From contig NZ_AFUB01000023.1 in assembly GCF_000222705.1 (NCBI RefSeq), positions 124,001 to 188,000 of the forward strand: a stretch of DNA of 64,000 bases, in the 5' to 3' direction. Position numbers and translations under genes: made by a program. This DNA is from Streptococcus mitis bv. 2 str. SK95 (GTDB taxonomy: Bacteria; Bacillota; Bacilli; Lactobacillales; Streptococcaceae). Under the pieces are notes generated by a model, which worked only from the letters and a program-made list of their open reading frames with translations, had not been told where the DNA came from and ran no database searches. Position 1 is the first letter of the stretch, and the number at the start of each line of letters is the position of its first letter. Positions 18,355-25,077 of the stretch are shown here, piece after piece.

Positions 18355-19140
18355 TTATTCTTGTTTAGACGAGTCTGGTTTTGTTTCTGAACTCGTAGAA
18401 GACGAATTGCCCTCTGAGGAACTTGTTGACGAGTTACTCGAACTAGACGCTGCTGTTTTTGTTGTAATTTTCATAGTTGTGTCAAACGGCATAATGACAC
18501 TTGGCAAGACATTACCATTTTTATCAACTGCTTGTAGAGGAACAGAAGCCGAGTAGTTACCCGTTATCCGTTCACTCGTCGGTAAGATGGCAATGACACG
18601 ATCTACTTTGGAGAGGGTTTCCTCATCACTAATAACCGTTACTTTTTCATCTGACACAGTAACTGTATCGATTTTCACACGAGAATCAATCTGGCTAGGA
18701 TCAATCTCAGGCACAACGATTACATTGCCTCGTTTTGCTTTTTTACCGACCTTCACTGTTATCTTTTGCGGTGTTGCAACAGCGGTCAAACCACTTGGTA
18801 GATTTTCTATGTTTAGAGGAACTTCGATGGTCCCTACACTGGCATTGGTTAAGTCAGCTGTCACCTTGAATTTACGCGTACTTTCCTGCATTTCGCTTGC
18901 CAAAGCAACTCGATTGGAACCTGTCAAGAAAACCGTTACTTCTGACGTAAAGCCACTAATAAAGTACTGATCACTGTCATAGTGGATATCAATTGGTACA
19001 TTGAGTACTGTATTGGTATAGGTTTCCGTCCGCACCTGTCTGGCACTATTACTATTCTGATAGTTCGTAGAAGTCGCATAGATAAAGAGAATGCAGGCGA
19101 AAAAGAAGGAAGAAATAATATAAAGACTATTTTTTCTCAT
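18355..19140 (-). CDS. cdaR: CdaR (YbbR-domain regulator of the diadenylate cyclase)
   Basis: The 261-residue protein has one N-terminal membrane anchor (residues 7-24), then two or three YbbR repeats with recurring VPL/IEVPLNIENLP patterns, and a Ser-rich low-complexity tail (from about residue 233). In Gram-positives CdaR sits outside the membrane and modulates CdaA and thus c-di-AMP, which links potassium/turgor and wall synthesis. The start overlaps the cdaA stop by 14 bp. Confidence 0.9.
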   Translation of the reverse strand: MRKNSLYIISSFFFACILFIYATSTNYQNSNSARQVRTETYTNTVLNVPIDIHYDSDQYFISGFTSEVTVFLTGSNRVALASEMQESTRKFKVTADLTNASVGTIEVPLNIENLPSGLTAVATPQKITVKVGKKAKRGNVIVVPEIDPSQIDSRVKIDTVTVSDEKVTVISDEETLSKVDRVIAILPTSERITGNYSASVPLQAVDKNGNVLPSVIMPFDTTMKITTKTAASSSSNSSTSSSEGNSSSTSSETKPDSSKQE

Positions 19141-19984
19141 GTTTCAATCCTCCTAGCAAGCGCTCTTTCAGACCATGTTTTTCCTCTGATGTTGGAAGCA
19201 GGATTCTTCTCAGTTCAGATTCAAACTCTTCAAAGGTCAAATCGTGCTTAAAGACTCCATTATAGGTGATTGAGATTCCACCTGTTTCCTCCGAAACCAC
19301 AAAGGTAAGAGCATCTGATACTTCCGACAAACCAATCGCCGCCCTATGCCGTGTTCCAAACTCTTTGGAAATCTCTGTATTTTCAGTTAGTGGCAAGTAG
19401 GCTGAAGTAACAGCAATCCGATCTTCTCGGATAATGACCGCTCCATCGTGCAAGGGAGTGTTAGGAATAAAAATATTGATGAGCAATTCAGCTGAAATCT
19501 TGGCATCTAGGGGAATCCCCGTCGAGATGTATTCCTGTAAAGTTCTCACTCGCTGAACAGCTACCAGAGCACCAATCTTACGCGGGCTCATGTATTCGAC
19601 TGATTTCACAAAGGCACGAATCATCTGCTCTTCTGCACTAATCGGAGCATTGGAAAAGAAATCCGTTGCCCGACCCAACCGCTCTAGACCCGTCCGAATC
19701 TCTGGTGAAAAGATGACCACCGCTGCGATGACCCCGTAGGTGATGATCTGATTGATCAACCAGGAAATGGTCGTTAAACCAATCATATTAGAGAGAATCT
19801 GGGCTAGAATGAAGACCAAAACTCCCCGAACTAAGATCATGATTTTGGTACCTGCAATGGCCTTTGTAAAATGATACAAAATATAAGTCACAATGAGAAT
19901 ATCAATCAGATTGATGACTATAGTCCAAGGGCTTGAAAACAAACTCGTCCAGTATTGCAAGTTGGAAAATTGCTGAAAATTCAT
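19127..19984 (-). CDS. cdaA: diadenylate cyclase CdaA
   Basis: The 285-residue enzyme has three N-terminal membrane helices (residues 20-95) and a DAC domain with both catalytic motifs, PLHDGAVII (DGA) and GTRHRAAIG (RHR). It makes c-di-AMP from two ATP. The start MNFQQF at 19984 has GGGAGG just upstream; the longer frame to 20122 crosses the promoter and was rejected. It leads the cdaA-cdaR-glmM operon and is transcribed divergently from the reductase gene. Confidence 0.95.
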   Translation of the reverse strand: MNFQQFSNLQYWTSLFSSPWTIVINLIDILIVTYILYHFTKAIAGTKIMILVRGVLVFILAQILSNMIGLTTISWLINQIITYGVIAAVVIFSPEIRTGLERLGRATDFFSNAPISAEEQMIRAFVKSVEYMSPRKIGALVAVQRVRTLQEYISTGIPLDAKISAELLINIFIPNTPLHDGAVIIREDRIAVTSAYLPLTENTEISKEFGTRHRAAIGLSEVSDALTFVVSEETGGISITYNGVFKHDLTFEEFESELRRILLPTSEEKHGLKERLLGGLKHEKK

Positions 19985-20020
19985 CCCTAGTTCCCTCCCT
20001 ATCAAAACACGTTCCGTCCT

Positions 20021-20029
20021 ATTATACCA
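20021..20029 (-). promoter_or_regulatory. extended -10 promoter of the cdaA operon
   Basis: Minus strand TG-G-TATAAT (TATAAT at 20026-20021), about 37 bases before the cdaA start. -35 region is poor. Confidence 0.55.
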
Positions 20030-20120
20030 TTTTCTAACAATTTTTTCCCTATCCTGCTTCATTTTAATTTGATTAAAAATATGATAAAATAAACTGACTA
20101 GAAAAAACGAAGGAGAAATC

Positions 20121-21089
20121 ATGTCTCAACTCTATGATATTACCATTGTAGGTGGCGGTCCTGTCGGCCTCTTTGCTGCCTTTTACGCCCACCTACGCCA
20201 AGCCAAAGTCCAAATCATCGACTCTCTTCCCCAGCTCGGTGGCCAACCAGCCATCCTCTACCCTGAAAAGCAAATCCTTGATGTGCCAGGTTTTCCAAAC
20301 TTAACTGGAGAAGAGTTGACCAATCGCTTGATTGAACAGCTAAACGGCTTTGAAACACCTGTTCATCTCAACGAAACCGTTCTTGAGATTGAAAAACAAG
20401 ATGAAGGATTTGCCATTACAACCTCTAAAGGTAGCCACCTGACTAAAACAGTTATCATTGCCATGGGTGGTGGTGCCTTTAAACCACGGCCACTCGAATT
20501 AGATGGTGTTGAGGACTATGAAAATATCCACTACCACGTTTCCAACATTCAACAATACGCAGGCAAGAAAGTGACCATCCTTGGTGGCGGGGACTCAGCA
20601 GTGGACTGGGCTCTGGCTTTTGAAAAGATTGCCCCAACTACTCTCGTTCACCGTCGAGATAATTTCCGCGCCTTGGAACATAGTGTGCAAGCCTTGCAAG
20701 AATTATCTGTGACCATCAAGACACCGTTCGTCCCTAGCCAACTCCTTGGAGATGGAAAAACACTTGATAAACTGGAAATCACCAAAGTCAAATCTGATGA
20801 AGTCGAAACGATCGAAGTAGACCACATCTTTGTCAACTATGGTTTCAAATCATCTGTTGGCAATCTTAAAAATTGGGGTCTGGACCTCAACCGCCATAAG
20901 ATTATCGTCAATAGCAAGCAAGAATCCAGCCAAGCTGGTATTTACGCTATCGGAGACTGTTGCTACTATGAAGGTAAAATTGATTTAATCGCGACAGGAC
21001 TGGGCGAAGCTCCAACAGCTGTTAACAATGCCATTAACTACATTGACCCAGAACAAAAAGTTCAACCAAAACACTCGACCAGTTTATAA
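20121..21089 (+). CDS. ferredoxin/flavodoxin-NADP+ reductase, thioredoxin-reductase type (YumC-like)
   Basis: The 322-residue flavoprotein has the FAD-binding GGGPVGLFAAFYA, the ATG-like MGGGAFKPR segment, the NADPH-binding GGGDSAVDWA and the C-terminal FAD motif YAIGDCCY. It lacks the CxxC redox pair of true thioredoxin reductases, which places it with the type 2 ferredoxin-NADP reductases. It probably passes electrons from NADPH to ferredoxin or flavodoxin. AAGGAG precedes the start. In relatives the next gene is whiA, convergent; here a toxin-like cassette and prophage intervene. Confidence 0.9.
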   Translation: MSQLYDITIVGGGPVGLFAAFYAHLRQAKVQIIDSLPQLGGQPAILYPEKQILDVPGFPNLTGEELTNRLIEQLNGFETPVHLNETVLEIEKQDEGFAITTSKGSHLTKTVIIAMGGGAFKPRPLELDGVEDYENIHYHVSNIQQYAGKKVTILGGGDSAVDWALAFEKIAPTTLVHRRDNFRALEHSVQALQELSVTIKTPFVPSQLLGDGKTLDKLEITKVKSDEVETIEVDHIFVNYGFKSSVGNLKNWGLDLNRHKIIVNSKQESSQAGIYAIGDCCYYEGKIDLIATGLGEAPTAVNNAINYIDPEQKVQPKHSTSL

Positions 21090-21095
21090 GAAAAG

Positions 21096-21123
21096 AACCA
21101 CGGATCAACGATTCGTGGTTTTT
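21096..21123. terminator. reductase terminator, left copy of a direct repeat
   Basis: Stem AACCACG / CGTGGTT followed by T's. A near-identical hairpin stands at 24242-24270. It probably also ends the leftward cassette that stops at 21137. Confidence 0.85.
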
Positions 21124-21136
21124 AAGTTTCCTATTT

Positions 21137-21439
21137 TTACTCCTCCAACACTTTCTCGTATTCTTTCTTTTTGCTATCTATGGTCTCAATAACTTTTGAG
21201 GCAAACTCGCCCTTCATAGATACATCTATTTTATTATTTACCGCACTTAGACTTCCTTGGATACTATTAATGGTTAAACGAGTATTTTTCTTAGCTTCTT
21301 GCTTGATTTGATTAATTTCATACTTTTTAGCAGGAGCCAATATCTGCCTAACAAATAAACGCTCGATTTCTTTTTCTATTTCACGAAAACCATCATCCGC
21401 ACCAGAAACAAAATCAAATATATAATTAAATAAATCCAT
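21137..21439 (-). CDS. small helical protein, last gene of the lipase-toxin cassette
   Basis: This 100-residue protein is charged and largely helical (REIEKEIERLF, KKYEINQIKQEAKKNTR, KVIETIDSKKKEYEKV). I recognise no domain. It begins 5 bp after the 134-residue coiled-coil gene in the same operon. In type VII secreted lipase loci, two small helical proteins of this size act as chaperone or targeting partners that bind the helical domain of the toxin. That role is inferred from position, size and predicted helicity only. Confidence 0.6.
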   Translation of the reverse strand: MDLFNYIFDFVSGADDGFREIEKEIERLFVRQILAPAKKYEINQIKQEAKKNTRLTINSIQGSLSAVNNKIDVSMKGEFASKVIETIDSKKKEYEKVLEE

Positions 21440-21444
21440 CTGCG

Positions 21445-21849
21445 TTACTCTCTTTTATCTTGTATTTGTCTTTGTTTAGCCAGAATTTGAGTTAGTTCTT
21501 CATCAAGCTCACGGTATTCACGACTATATTTCTGTTTAGCATTACTTTCTTCTGTTTCTAGCTGATCAAGTCTTTTTCTATATGCTAAATCCATTTGCTG
21601 ACTATAATCTGTAGCCAGTTGATTCAGCTGATAGTGTAGCATAGAAGTGTCTCCTTCTATCTGACTCAGCATATGACTTGCTACTGTATGCTTTTCCTCA
21701 AGCATCCGATGCAAATCATTCAATCTATAATCACACTCTTCTTTTTCATTCTCTATCTTTTTACGTGAGTGATAATAGTCTTCCTCCAATTCTTCTAATT
21801 GCCGTCTCTTTTTCCAAATCTCTTGGTCTATCATGTCAATTTTTTCCAT
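21445..21849 (-). CDS. coiled-coil partner protein of the lipase-toxin cassette
   Basis: The 134-residue protein is almost entirely predicted coiled coil with heptad spacing (KKRRQLEELEEDYYHSRKK; then repeated Leu/Ile every 3-4 residues), with no signal peptide. Its start lies 19 bp inside the lipase gene, so translation is coupled; a second in-frame ATG (21834) is an alternative. Size and helicity match the small DUF-type partners found beside LXG and TslA-type type VII substrates. I infer that it binds the helical C-terminal part of the lipase. Confidence 0.6.
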   Translation of the reverse strand: MEKIDMIDQEIWKKRRQLEELEEDYYHSRKKIENEKEECDYRLNDLHRMLEEKHTVASHMLSQIEGDTSMLHYQLNQLATDYSQQMDLAYRKRLDQLETEESNAKQKYSREYRELDEELTQILAKQRQIQDKRE

Positions 21850-23081
21850 TGTCTAAATTTTTCAGCCAACTCCTTATCTGTTTCTAATTTCTTTTGGATA
21901 CCTTTCTTGGTCTGAGTTTCTAAATCTATACAATCTTTTTCCAATTGAGACACCTTATCAACAACTGGATCTAATAGTTTCTCAATAACCCCGATAGTTG
22001 TTTCATAGGTAGCTCCTCCTTCTATATATGCATTTTCCATCTCTGATGGACTAAGGATAAAGCCCCAAGGGACTTGTCTACGGGAAGCAAATACTTTTCT
22101 TGCATCTTCTACTGCTTCATCTCTTATACTTTTGATGATACTTTTCCCCTCTGTAGACATTAGACTGATGCTTGCTGCTGCAATACCTGCTTGCTCCGAA
22201 TCTAGGAACAATTGCTCTTCCTTTGTATAACCACCTTCTGATAGTTTCTCCTTGAGTAGTGTATAGTTATCCATCTGGAGTAAATAGTCATTATAAATGA
22301 CCGTACTGGTGTTTGACAGTATTTTGATCTTCCCATTTTTATCCAGCTGGTAGCCATAAGTCATGTGTTGGTTCACAAAGTCTTCTTTTGTACTATCCAC
22401 GTAATAAACTAAGCCAACCGATCCGATACTTCCCTTGACCATATCCCTACCAACCATACTGATAGGATCATCTGGATCAGCATAGTTATGGATCCTCGTC
22501 TTAATAGAGTCTACAACTTTCCTTTGTTCAGGGCTTAGTATCCTATAGACATCCGGCCCATTATAGATATAAGCCTGTTGGATACGTTTGACTTGGTCTG
22601 CCTGTAGGGCAGCCATAGAATACTGAGCATCCATAGAACCGAGTGAATGTCCATAGACATTAATTTTGGCATTGGGATATTTTTCCATGATGTCTTTTAA
22701 TGCTCTTGCAGAAGCCTTTAGCTGTTCGGTAGACTTGTCTTGATAGCTAGGGTCTTTTTGCAACATAATTCTCTTGGCTATAACTGCATCGTTTTCTGCC
22801 CAGTCATTCCAGAAATCCGCTGTTTCTTCCCAAAAATGATCTGGACCCGTAGAACCACGAAAAAGGACCGTTACTTCCTGTACCTTATCAGCTTTTTCAT
22901 TGGGATTTTTTACAACTGCATAAACCTGCTCCCCCGCTCCTGTAGTATTGTTGTATACTTGGGTGACAGTGCCAATTTGATCTCCACTTTGAGTTTTCAC
23001 AACATGATCTAAATCCATTTCAGAGTCATACTCTGTCATTGCTATTTGAAGATTTTTATCATTTACATAGTCCTTAATCAT
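21831..23081 (-). CDS. N-terminal lipase with C-terminal helical domain; TslA-like type VII-secreted lipase toxin candidate
   Basis: The 416-residue protein has an alpha/beta-hydrolase lipase core. FRGS and then VYGHSLGSMDAQYS give the GxSxG nucleophile Ser146; ADPDDPIS (about 201-208) offers the acidic residue; and His239 in NQHMTYGY is the likely catalytic His. Residues from about 290 to the end are helical and charged, without a signal peptide or membrane anchor. Staphylococcal TslA has this reverse layout (lipase first, LXG-like helical targeting domain last), with two small helical partners and a lipoprotein immunity protein. All these neighbours are present here. No secretion genes are in the window. 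A housekeeping lipase is the main alternative, but the operon makes a toxin more likely. Confidence 0.65.
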   Translation of the reverse strand: MIKDYVNDKNLQIAMTEYDSEMDLDHVVKTQSGDQIGTVTQVYNNTTGAGEQVYAVVKNPNEKADKVQEVTVLFRGSTGPDHFWEETADFWNDWAENDAVIAKRIMLQKDPSYQDKSTEQLKASARALKDIMEKYPNAKINVYGHSLGSMDAQYSMAALQADQVKRIQQAYIYNGPDVYRILSPEQRKVVDSIKTRIHNYADPDDPISMVGRDMVKGSIGSVGLVYYVDSTKEDFVNQHMTYGYQLDKNGKIKILSNTSTVIYNDYLLQMDNYTLLKEKLSEGGYTKEEQLFLDSEQAGIAAASISLMSTEGKSIIKSIRDEAVEDARKVFASRRQVPWGFILSPSEMENAYIEGGATYETTIGVIEKLLDPVVDKVSQLEKDCIDLETQTKKGIQKKLETDKELAEKFRQWKKLT

Positions 23082-23472
23082 TTTTTCCTTCTTCCAAAAT
23101 CCTGCTTAGGTCACCAGTATATCCATAGTATGCAGTACTATAGGTACCATCTCCATTATCTATTAAGTTAAAATTCATCCTAAGATCTTTTTTCCCGTTC
23201 AAAAATAAACGTACCATTAAACCTCCCATTGGATTATAGGAAAGTTTTTCTTTATCAATTTCATAACTCTTAATGATACCCTCTTCGGTCAGTGCTTTGG
23301 GATCTTCTTTCTTCAAATATTCTTCATAAACCTTTCTCGCCTCATCGCTGGTCGCGATGGCAATCATTTCTTGTTTCTTTTGATATTGGTGCATGCTACA
23401 ACCTCCTACTGCGATTCCAATTACTGCTAAAATACTGATTAAAATAATCATACTTTTTTTAGATTTTTTCAT
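23074..23472 (-). CDS. small lipoprotein, candidate immunity protein for the lipase
   Basis: The 132-residue protein has a basic start (MKKSKKS), a hydrophobic helix and a lipobox-like VGGC (Cys near residue 25), so it should be a lipid-anchored surface protein. The mature part is about 105 residues with YNPMGGLMVRLFLNGK and NFNLIDNGDGTYSTAYYG, resembling small cystatin-like lipoproteins. It is placed directly before the lipase, overlapping by 8 bp. TslA-type lipases have lipoprotein immunity partners that act outside the membrane, matching this layout. AAAGGAGG gives a strong ribosome site. A paralog lies upstream at 23741. Confidence 0.65.
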   Translation of the reverse strand: MKKSKKSMIILISILAVIGIAVGGCSMHQYQKKQEMIAIATSDEARKVYEEYLKKEDPKALTEEGIIKSYEIDKEKLSYNPMGGLMVRLFLNGKKDLRMNFNLIDNGDGTYSTAYYGYTGDLSRILEEGKND

Positions 23473-23519
23473 GGCGCCTCCTTTATGCTATCCTATCAAT
23501 AAATTAGGGACTAACTTAC

Positions 23520-23744
23520 TCATAGTATCGCATAATTTTCCTCTACATCCTCAGCATTTTCATCAGGATTTTTTACAACGGCATAAACCTGCTCGCCCGC
23601 TCCTGTGGTATTGTTGTAGACTTGGGTGACAGTGCCAAGTTCTCTTTCATATTGGTCATATAAAGTTCTTTCCTCGCCCATATTATCCTGATACTCTGCC
23701 ATTGCAGTTTGAAGGTTATTTTCTTTAATATAATTTTGTGTCAT
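23520..23744 (-). pseudogene. truncated N-terminal copy of the lipase gene
   Basis: The 74-residue frame aligns with the first ~68 residues of the full lipase (shared TVTQVYNNTTGAGEQVYAVVKNP), then ends VEENYAIL and stops before the FRGS and GHSLGS catalytic parts. Its ATG overlaps the upstream lipoprotein stop by 4 bp, as in the intact pair. It is the relic of a tandem duplication of lipoprotein plus lipase. Whether the short peptide is made is unknown. Confidence 0.8.
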
Positions 23745-24135
23745 TCATTATTTCCTTTCAAAAGTTTGGATAATTTTGGTGAAGTAGAATAATATGCTGA
23801 ATGGTATGAACCATCTTTGTTTTCAATCAAATTATAATTTATATTTAATTCATTATCTTTGTTGATAACCACCGAAACCATCAATCCTCCCATTGGATTA
23901 TAATCTAAGCTACTTTCATCAACAACATAATCCTGGATGACACCTGCATTAGTAAATGCATTAGGATCTTTCGATTTCATAAAATGTTCATAAACCTTCT
24001 TCGCCTCATCGCTGGTCGCGATGGCAATCATTTCTTGTTTCTTTTGGTATCGGTGCATGCTACAACCTCCTACTGCTATTCCAATTACTGCTAAAATACT
24101 GATTAAAATAATCATACTTTTTTTAGTTTTTTCAT
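23741..24135 (-). pseudogene. second lipoprotein copy with a frameshifted N-terminus
   Basis: This paralog of the 132-residue lipoprotein shares the same signal helix, lipobox and YNPMGGLMVSV core. The normal start (ATG at 24135, after AAGAGGC) reads MKKLKKV and stops. Compared with the other copy one base is missing in the fourth codon, so the basic n-region is out of frame. Translation could begin at the in-frame ATG 24115, giving a 124-residue protein whose signal peptide lacks its lysines and has no clear ribosome site. It may be an orphan immunity gene kept after its lipase was lost, or simply decaying. Confidence 0.65.
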
Positions 24136-24241
24136 GGTGCCTCTTTTGTGCTACAGTATAACTTATCTATAGTATACCATAGATTATGGGGTTGGCTTCC
24201 TTTAAAATTCTTCTCACATATTTACTAACTTCAAGAAAAAC

Positions 24242-24270
24242 AACCACGGATTGAATAATTCGTGGTTTTA
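24242..24270. terminator. ancestral whiA/reductase terminator, right copy of a direct repeat
   Basis: Stem AACCACG / CGTGGTT, nearly the same as 21096-21123 (shared AACCACGGAT and ATTCGTGGTTTT). It lies next to the relic of the whiA stop codon, so it was probably the terminator between the two convergent host genes before cassette and prophage arrived. Confidence 0.7.
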
Positions 24271-24283
24271 TAGTTCATCTGCT
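24268..24283 (-). repeat. attL: relic of the whiA 3' end
   Basis: On the minus strand this reads GCA GAT GAA CTA TAA, encoding ADEL-stop, exactly the last residues of WhiA. The core AGCAGATGAA (24283-24274) is repeated identically at 62650-62641 in whiA, and the next bases agree at most positions (CTATAA versus TTATAG). This marks the left prophage boundary. Confidence 0.7.
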
Positions 24284-24447
24284 TTCAGAAATACTATTAC
24301 ATATATTTACATCAAGTTCCGATACCTTAAAAATCAGCTATATTTTTAGCTCTAAAATAATTGTTTTTACATCATTTTACAGAGATTTACGACATTTTTG
24401 CCCCTTTTTTGCCCCCCTATTTTTTCAAAAAAACTTTATCAAAATGC
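24284..24447. other. non-coding phage left end with repeated TTTACA/TTTACGACA motifs
   Basis: No gene is seen between attL and the mini-operon promoter. The stretch is AT-rich and contains several short direct repeats of the form ATTTACATC, TTTTTACATC, TTTTACAG, ATTTACGAC, then a C-run segment near 24400-24418. Repeats this close to the core could be integrase arm sites. This is inference. Confidence 0.35.
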
Positions 24448-24476
24448 TTGACTTTCTCGGTGTACCGTGATATAAT
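24448..24476 (+). promoter_or_regulatory. strong promoter of the left-end mini-operon
   Basis: TTGACT (24448-24453), 17-bp spacer, TATAAT (24471-24476) preceded by TGA (extended -10). This is one of the best sigma-70-type promoters in the window. Confidence 0.8.
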
Positions 24477-24507
24477 GTAATCAAGATAAGGAAAGGAGGT
24501 GAGGAAG

Positions 24508-24657
24508 TTGAACAAAGAAGATTGGCTTAGGTTACTTGAAAAGGCGATAGACAATATCCCTGAAACAGTAACAGCTATCGCAAGTCTGGTGACCGCAATA
24601 ACGGTCGCAAGGCAAAACAAAAAGCGTAAACCCAAATTCCGGCAAAAGAAAAGGTAA
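24508..24657 (+). CDS. 49-residue peptide with hydrophobic middle and very basic tail
   Basis: It starts at a TTG with a perfect AAAGGAGGTGA ribosome site. The N-terminus is an amphipathic helix (NKEDWLRLLEKAIDN), the middle is hydrophobic (TVTAIASLVTAITVA) and the last fifteen residues are mostly Lys and Arg. A terminator-like hairpin follows immediately. I do not recognise the family. The shape suits a membrane-active or holin-like peptide, or a small toxin; nothing proves this. It is the first gene behind the strong promoter, on the opposite strand to the phage late genes, so it is probably expressed in the lysogen. Confidence 0.6.
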   Translation: MNKEDWLRLLEKAIDNIPETVTAIASLVTAITVARQNKKRKPKFRQKKR

Positions 24658-24663
24658 ACGCTA

Positions 24664-24700
24664 AGAGGTAGGGGCGCAAGCCCCTTACACCTCTATTTTA
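24664..24700 (+). terminator. nested hairpin after the 49-residue peptide
   Basis: Outer stem AGAGGT / ACCTCT encloses an inner GGGGC-GCAA-GCCCC hairpin, followed by ATTTTAT. It can act as a terminator or attenuator ahead of the next two small genes. Confidence 0.65.
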
Positions 24701-24722
24701 TCAAATGAAAAGAGGAAAAGCA

Positions 24723-24797
24723 ATGGTTAGTGCAATAGCTATTTTTATAATTGTGGTCAATGTATATATCTATCTAAAAAATAAAAAGGACAAATAA
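24723..24797 (+). CDS. 24-residue single-pass membrane peptide
   Basis: Starts after AGAGGA with a 6-base gap; an in-frame ATG at 24705 without ribosome site would give 30 residues. The sequence is one hydrophobic helix (SAIAIFIIVVNVYIYL) followed by KNKKDK. Such tiny peptides are often membrane-acting type I toxins or small subunits. Function unknown; real translation is supported only by the ribosome site and tight packing with the next gene (1-base gap). Confidence 0.45.
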   Translation: MVSAIAIFIIVVNVYIYLKNKKDK

Positions 24798-24798
24798 T

Positions 24799-24978
24799 AT
24801 GAGAAAAGTTATTCAAGAATTACTTAACAGTTCTATTTCTACATCTGCTATTTCGCAAGGCTCTGGAGTTCCGTGGACTACTGTTTCTGATCTCAGAAAA
24901 GGAAAAACAAGCATGGACAAAATGGCACTTCTCACAGCAGAAAAACTTTATGAATTTGCTACAGCTGATAAGCAGTGA
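24799..24978 (+). CDS. 59-residue helix-turn-helix protein
   Basis: The 59-residue protein fits a minimal XRE-like helix-turn-helix: VIQELLNSSISTSAIS, then SGVPWTTVSDLRKGKTSM as the turn and recognition helix, then a closing helix. AAAAGGAC lies upstream. Proteins like this are common at the lysin-attL end of streptococcal prophages. It could regulate the mini-operon or serve as an antitoxin. Its stop codon is inside the terminator hairpin. Confidence 0.65.
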   Translation: MRKVIQELLNSSISTSAISQGSGVPWTTVSDLRKGKTSMDKMALLTAEKLYEFATADKQ

Positions 24979-24998
24979 TTTCGGTCACTGCTTTTATT
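24970..24998 (+). terminator. terminator of the mini-operon
   Basis: Nine-bp stem AAGCAGTGA / TCACTGCTT followed by TTATTATT. Confidence 0.75.
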
Positions 24999-25006
24999 AT
25001 TGCAAA

Positions 25007-25038
25007 CAAAAAAGCCCACAAGCACAAGCCTGCGGGCT
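25007..25038 (-). terminator. terminator of the phage late operon
   Basis: Minus strand stem AGCCCGCAGGC / TGTGGGCT followed by TTTTTTG, about 40 bases after the lysin stop. Confidence 0.75.
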
Positions 25039-25077
25039 GTTAAGAAGAAAAATAGAATCTCCTTTCTTTATTTAAAT

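Noticed and set aside
19985-20122. 46-residue extension of CdaA
   Set aside because: It covers the operon promoter; the start at 19984 has a ribosome site and matches the family.
24385-24420. TTGCCCCTTTTT shared with the bases after int (near 62555-62572) as attachment core
   Set aside because: It is a 12-base low-complexity match and would leave unexplained why the left end codes ADEL-stop of WhiA. The whiA-based core explains the terminator positions better. I keep the alternative in mind.
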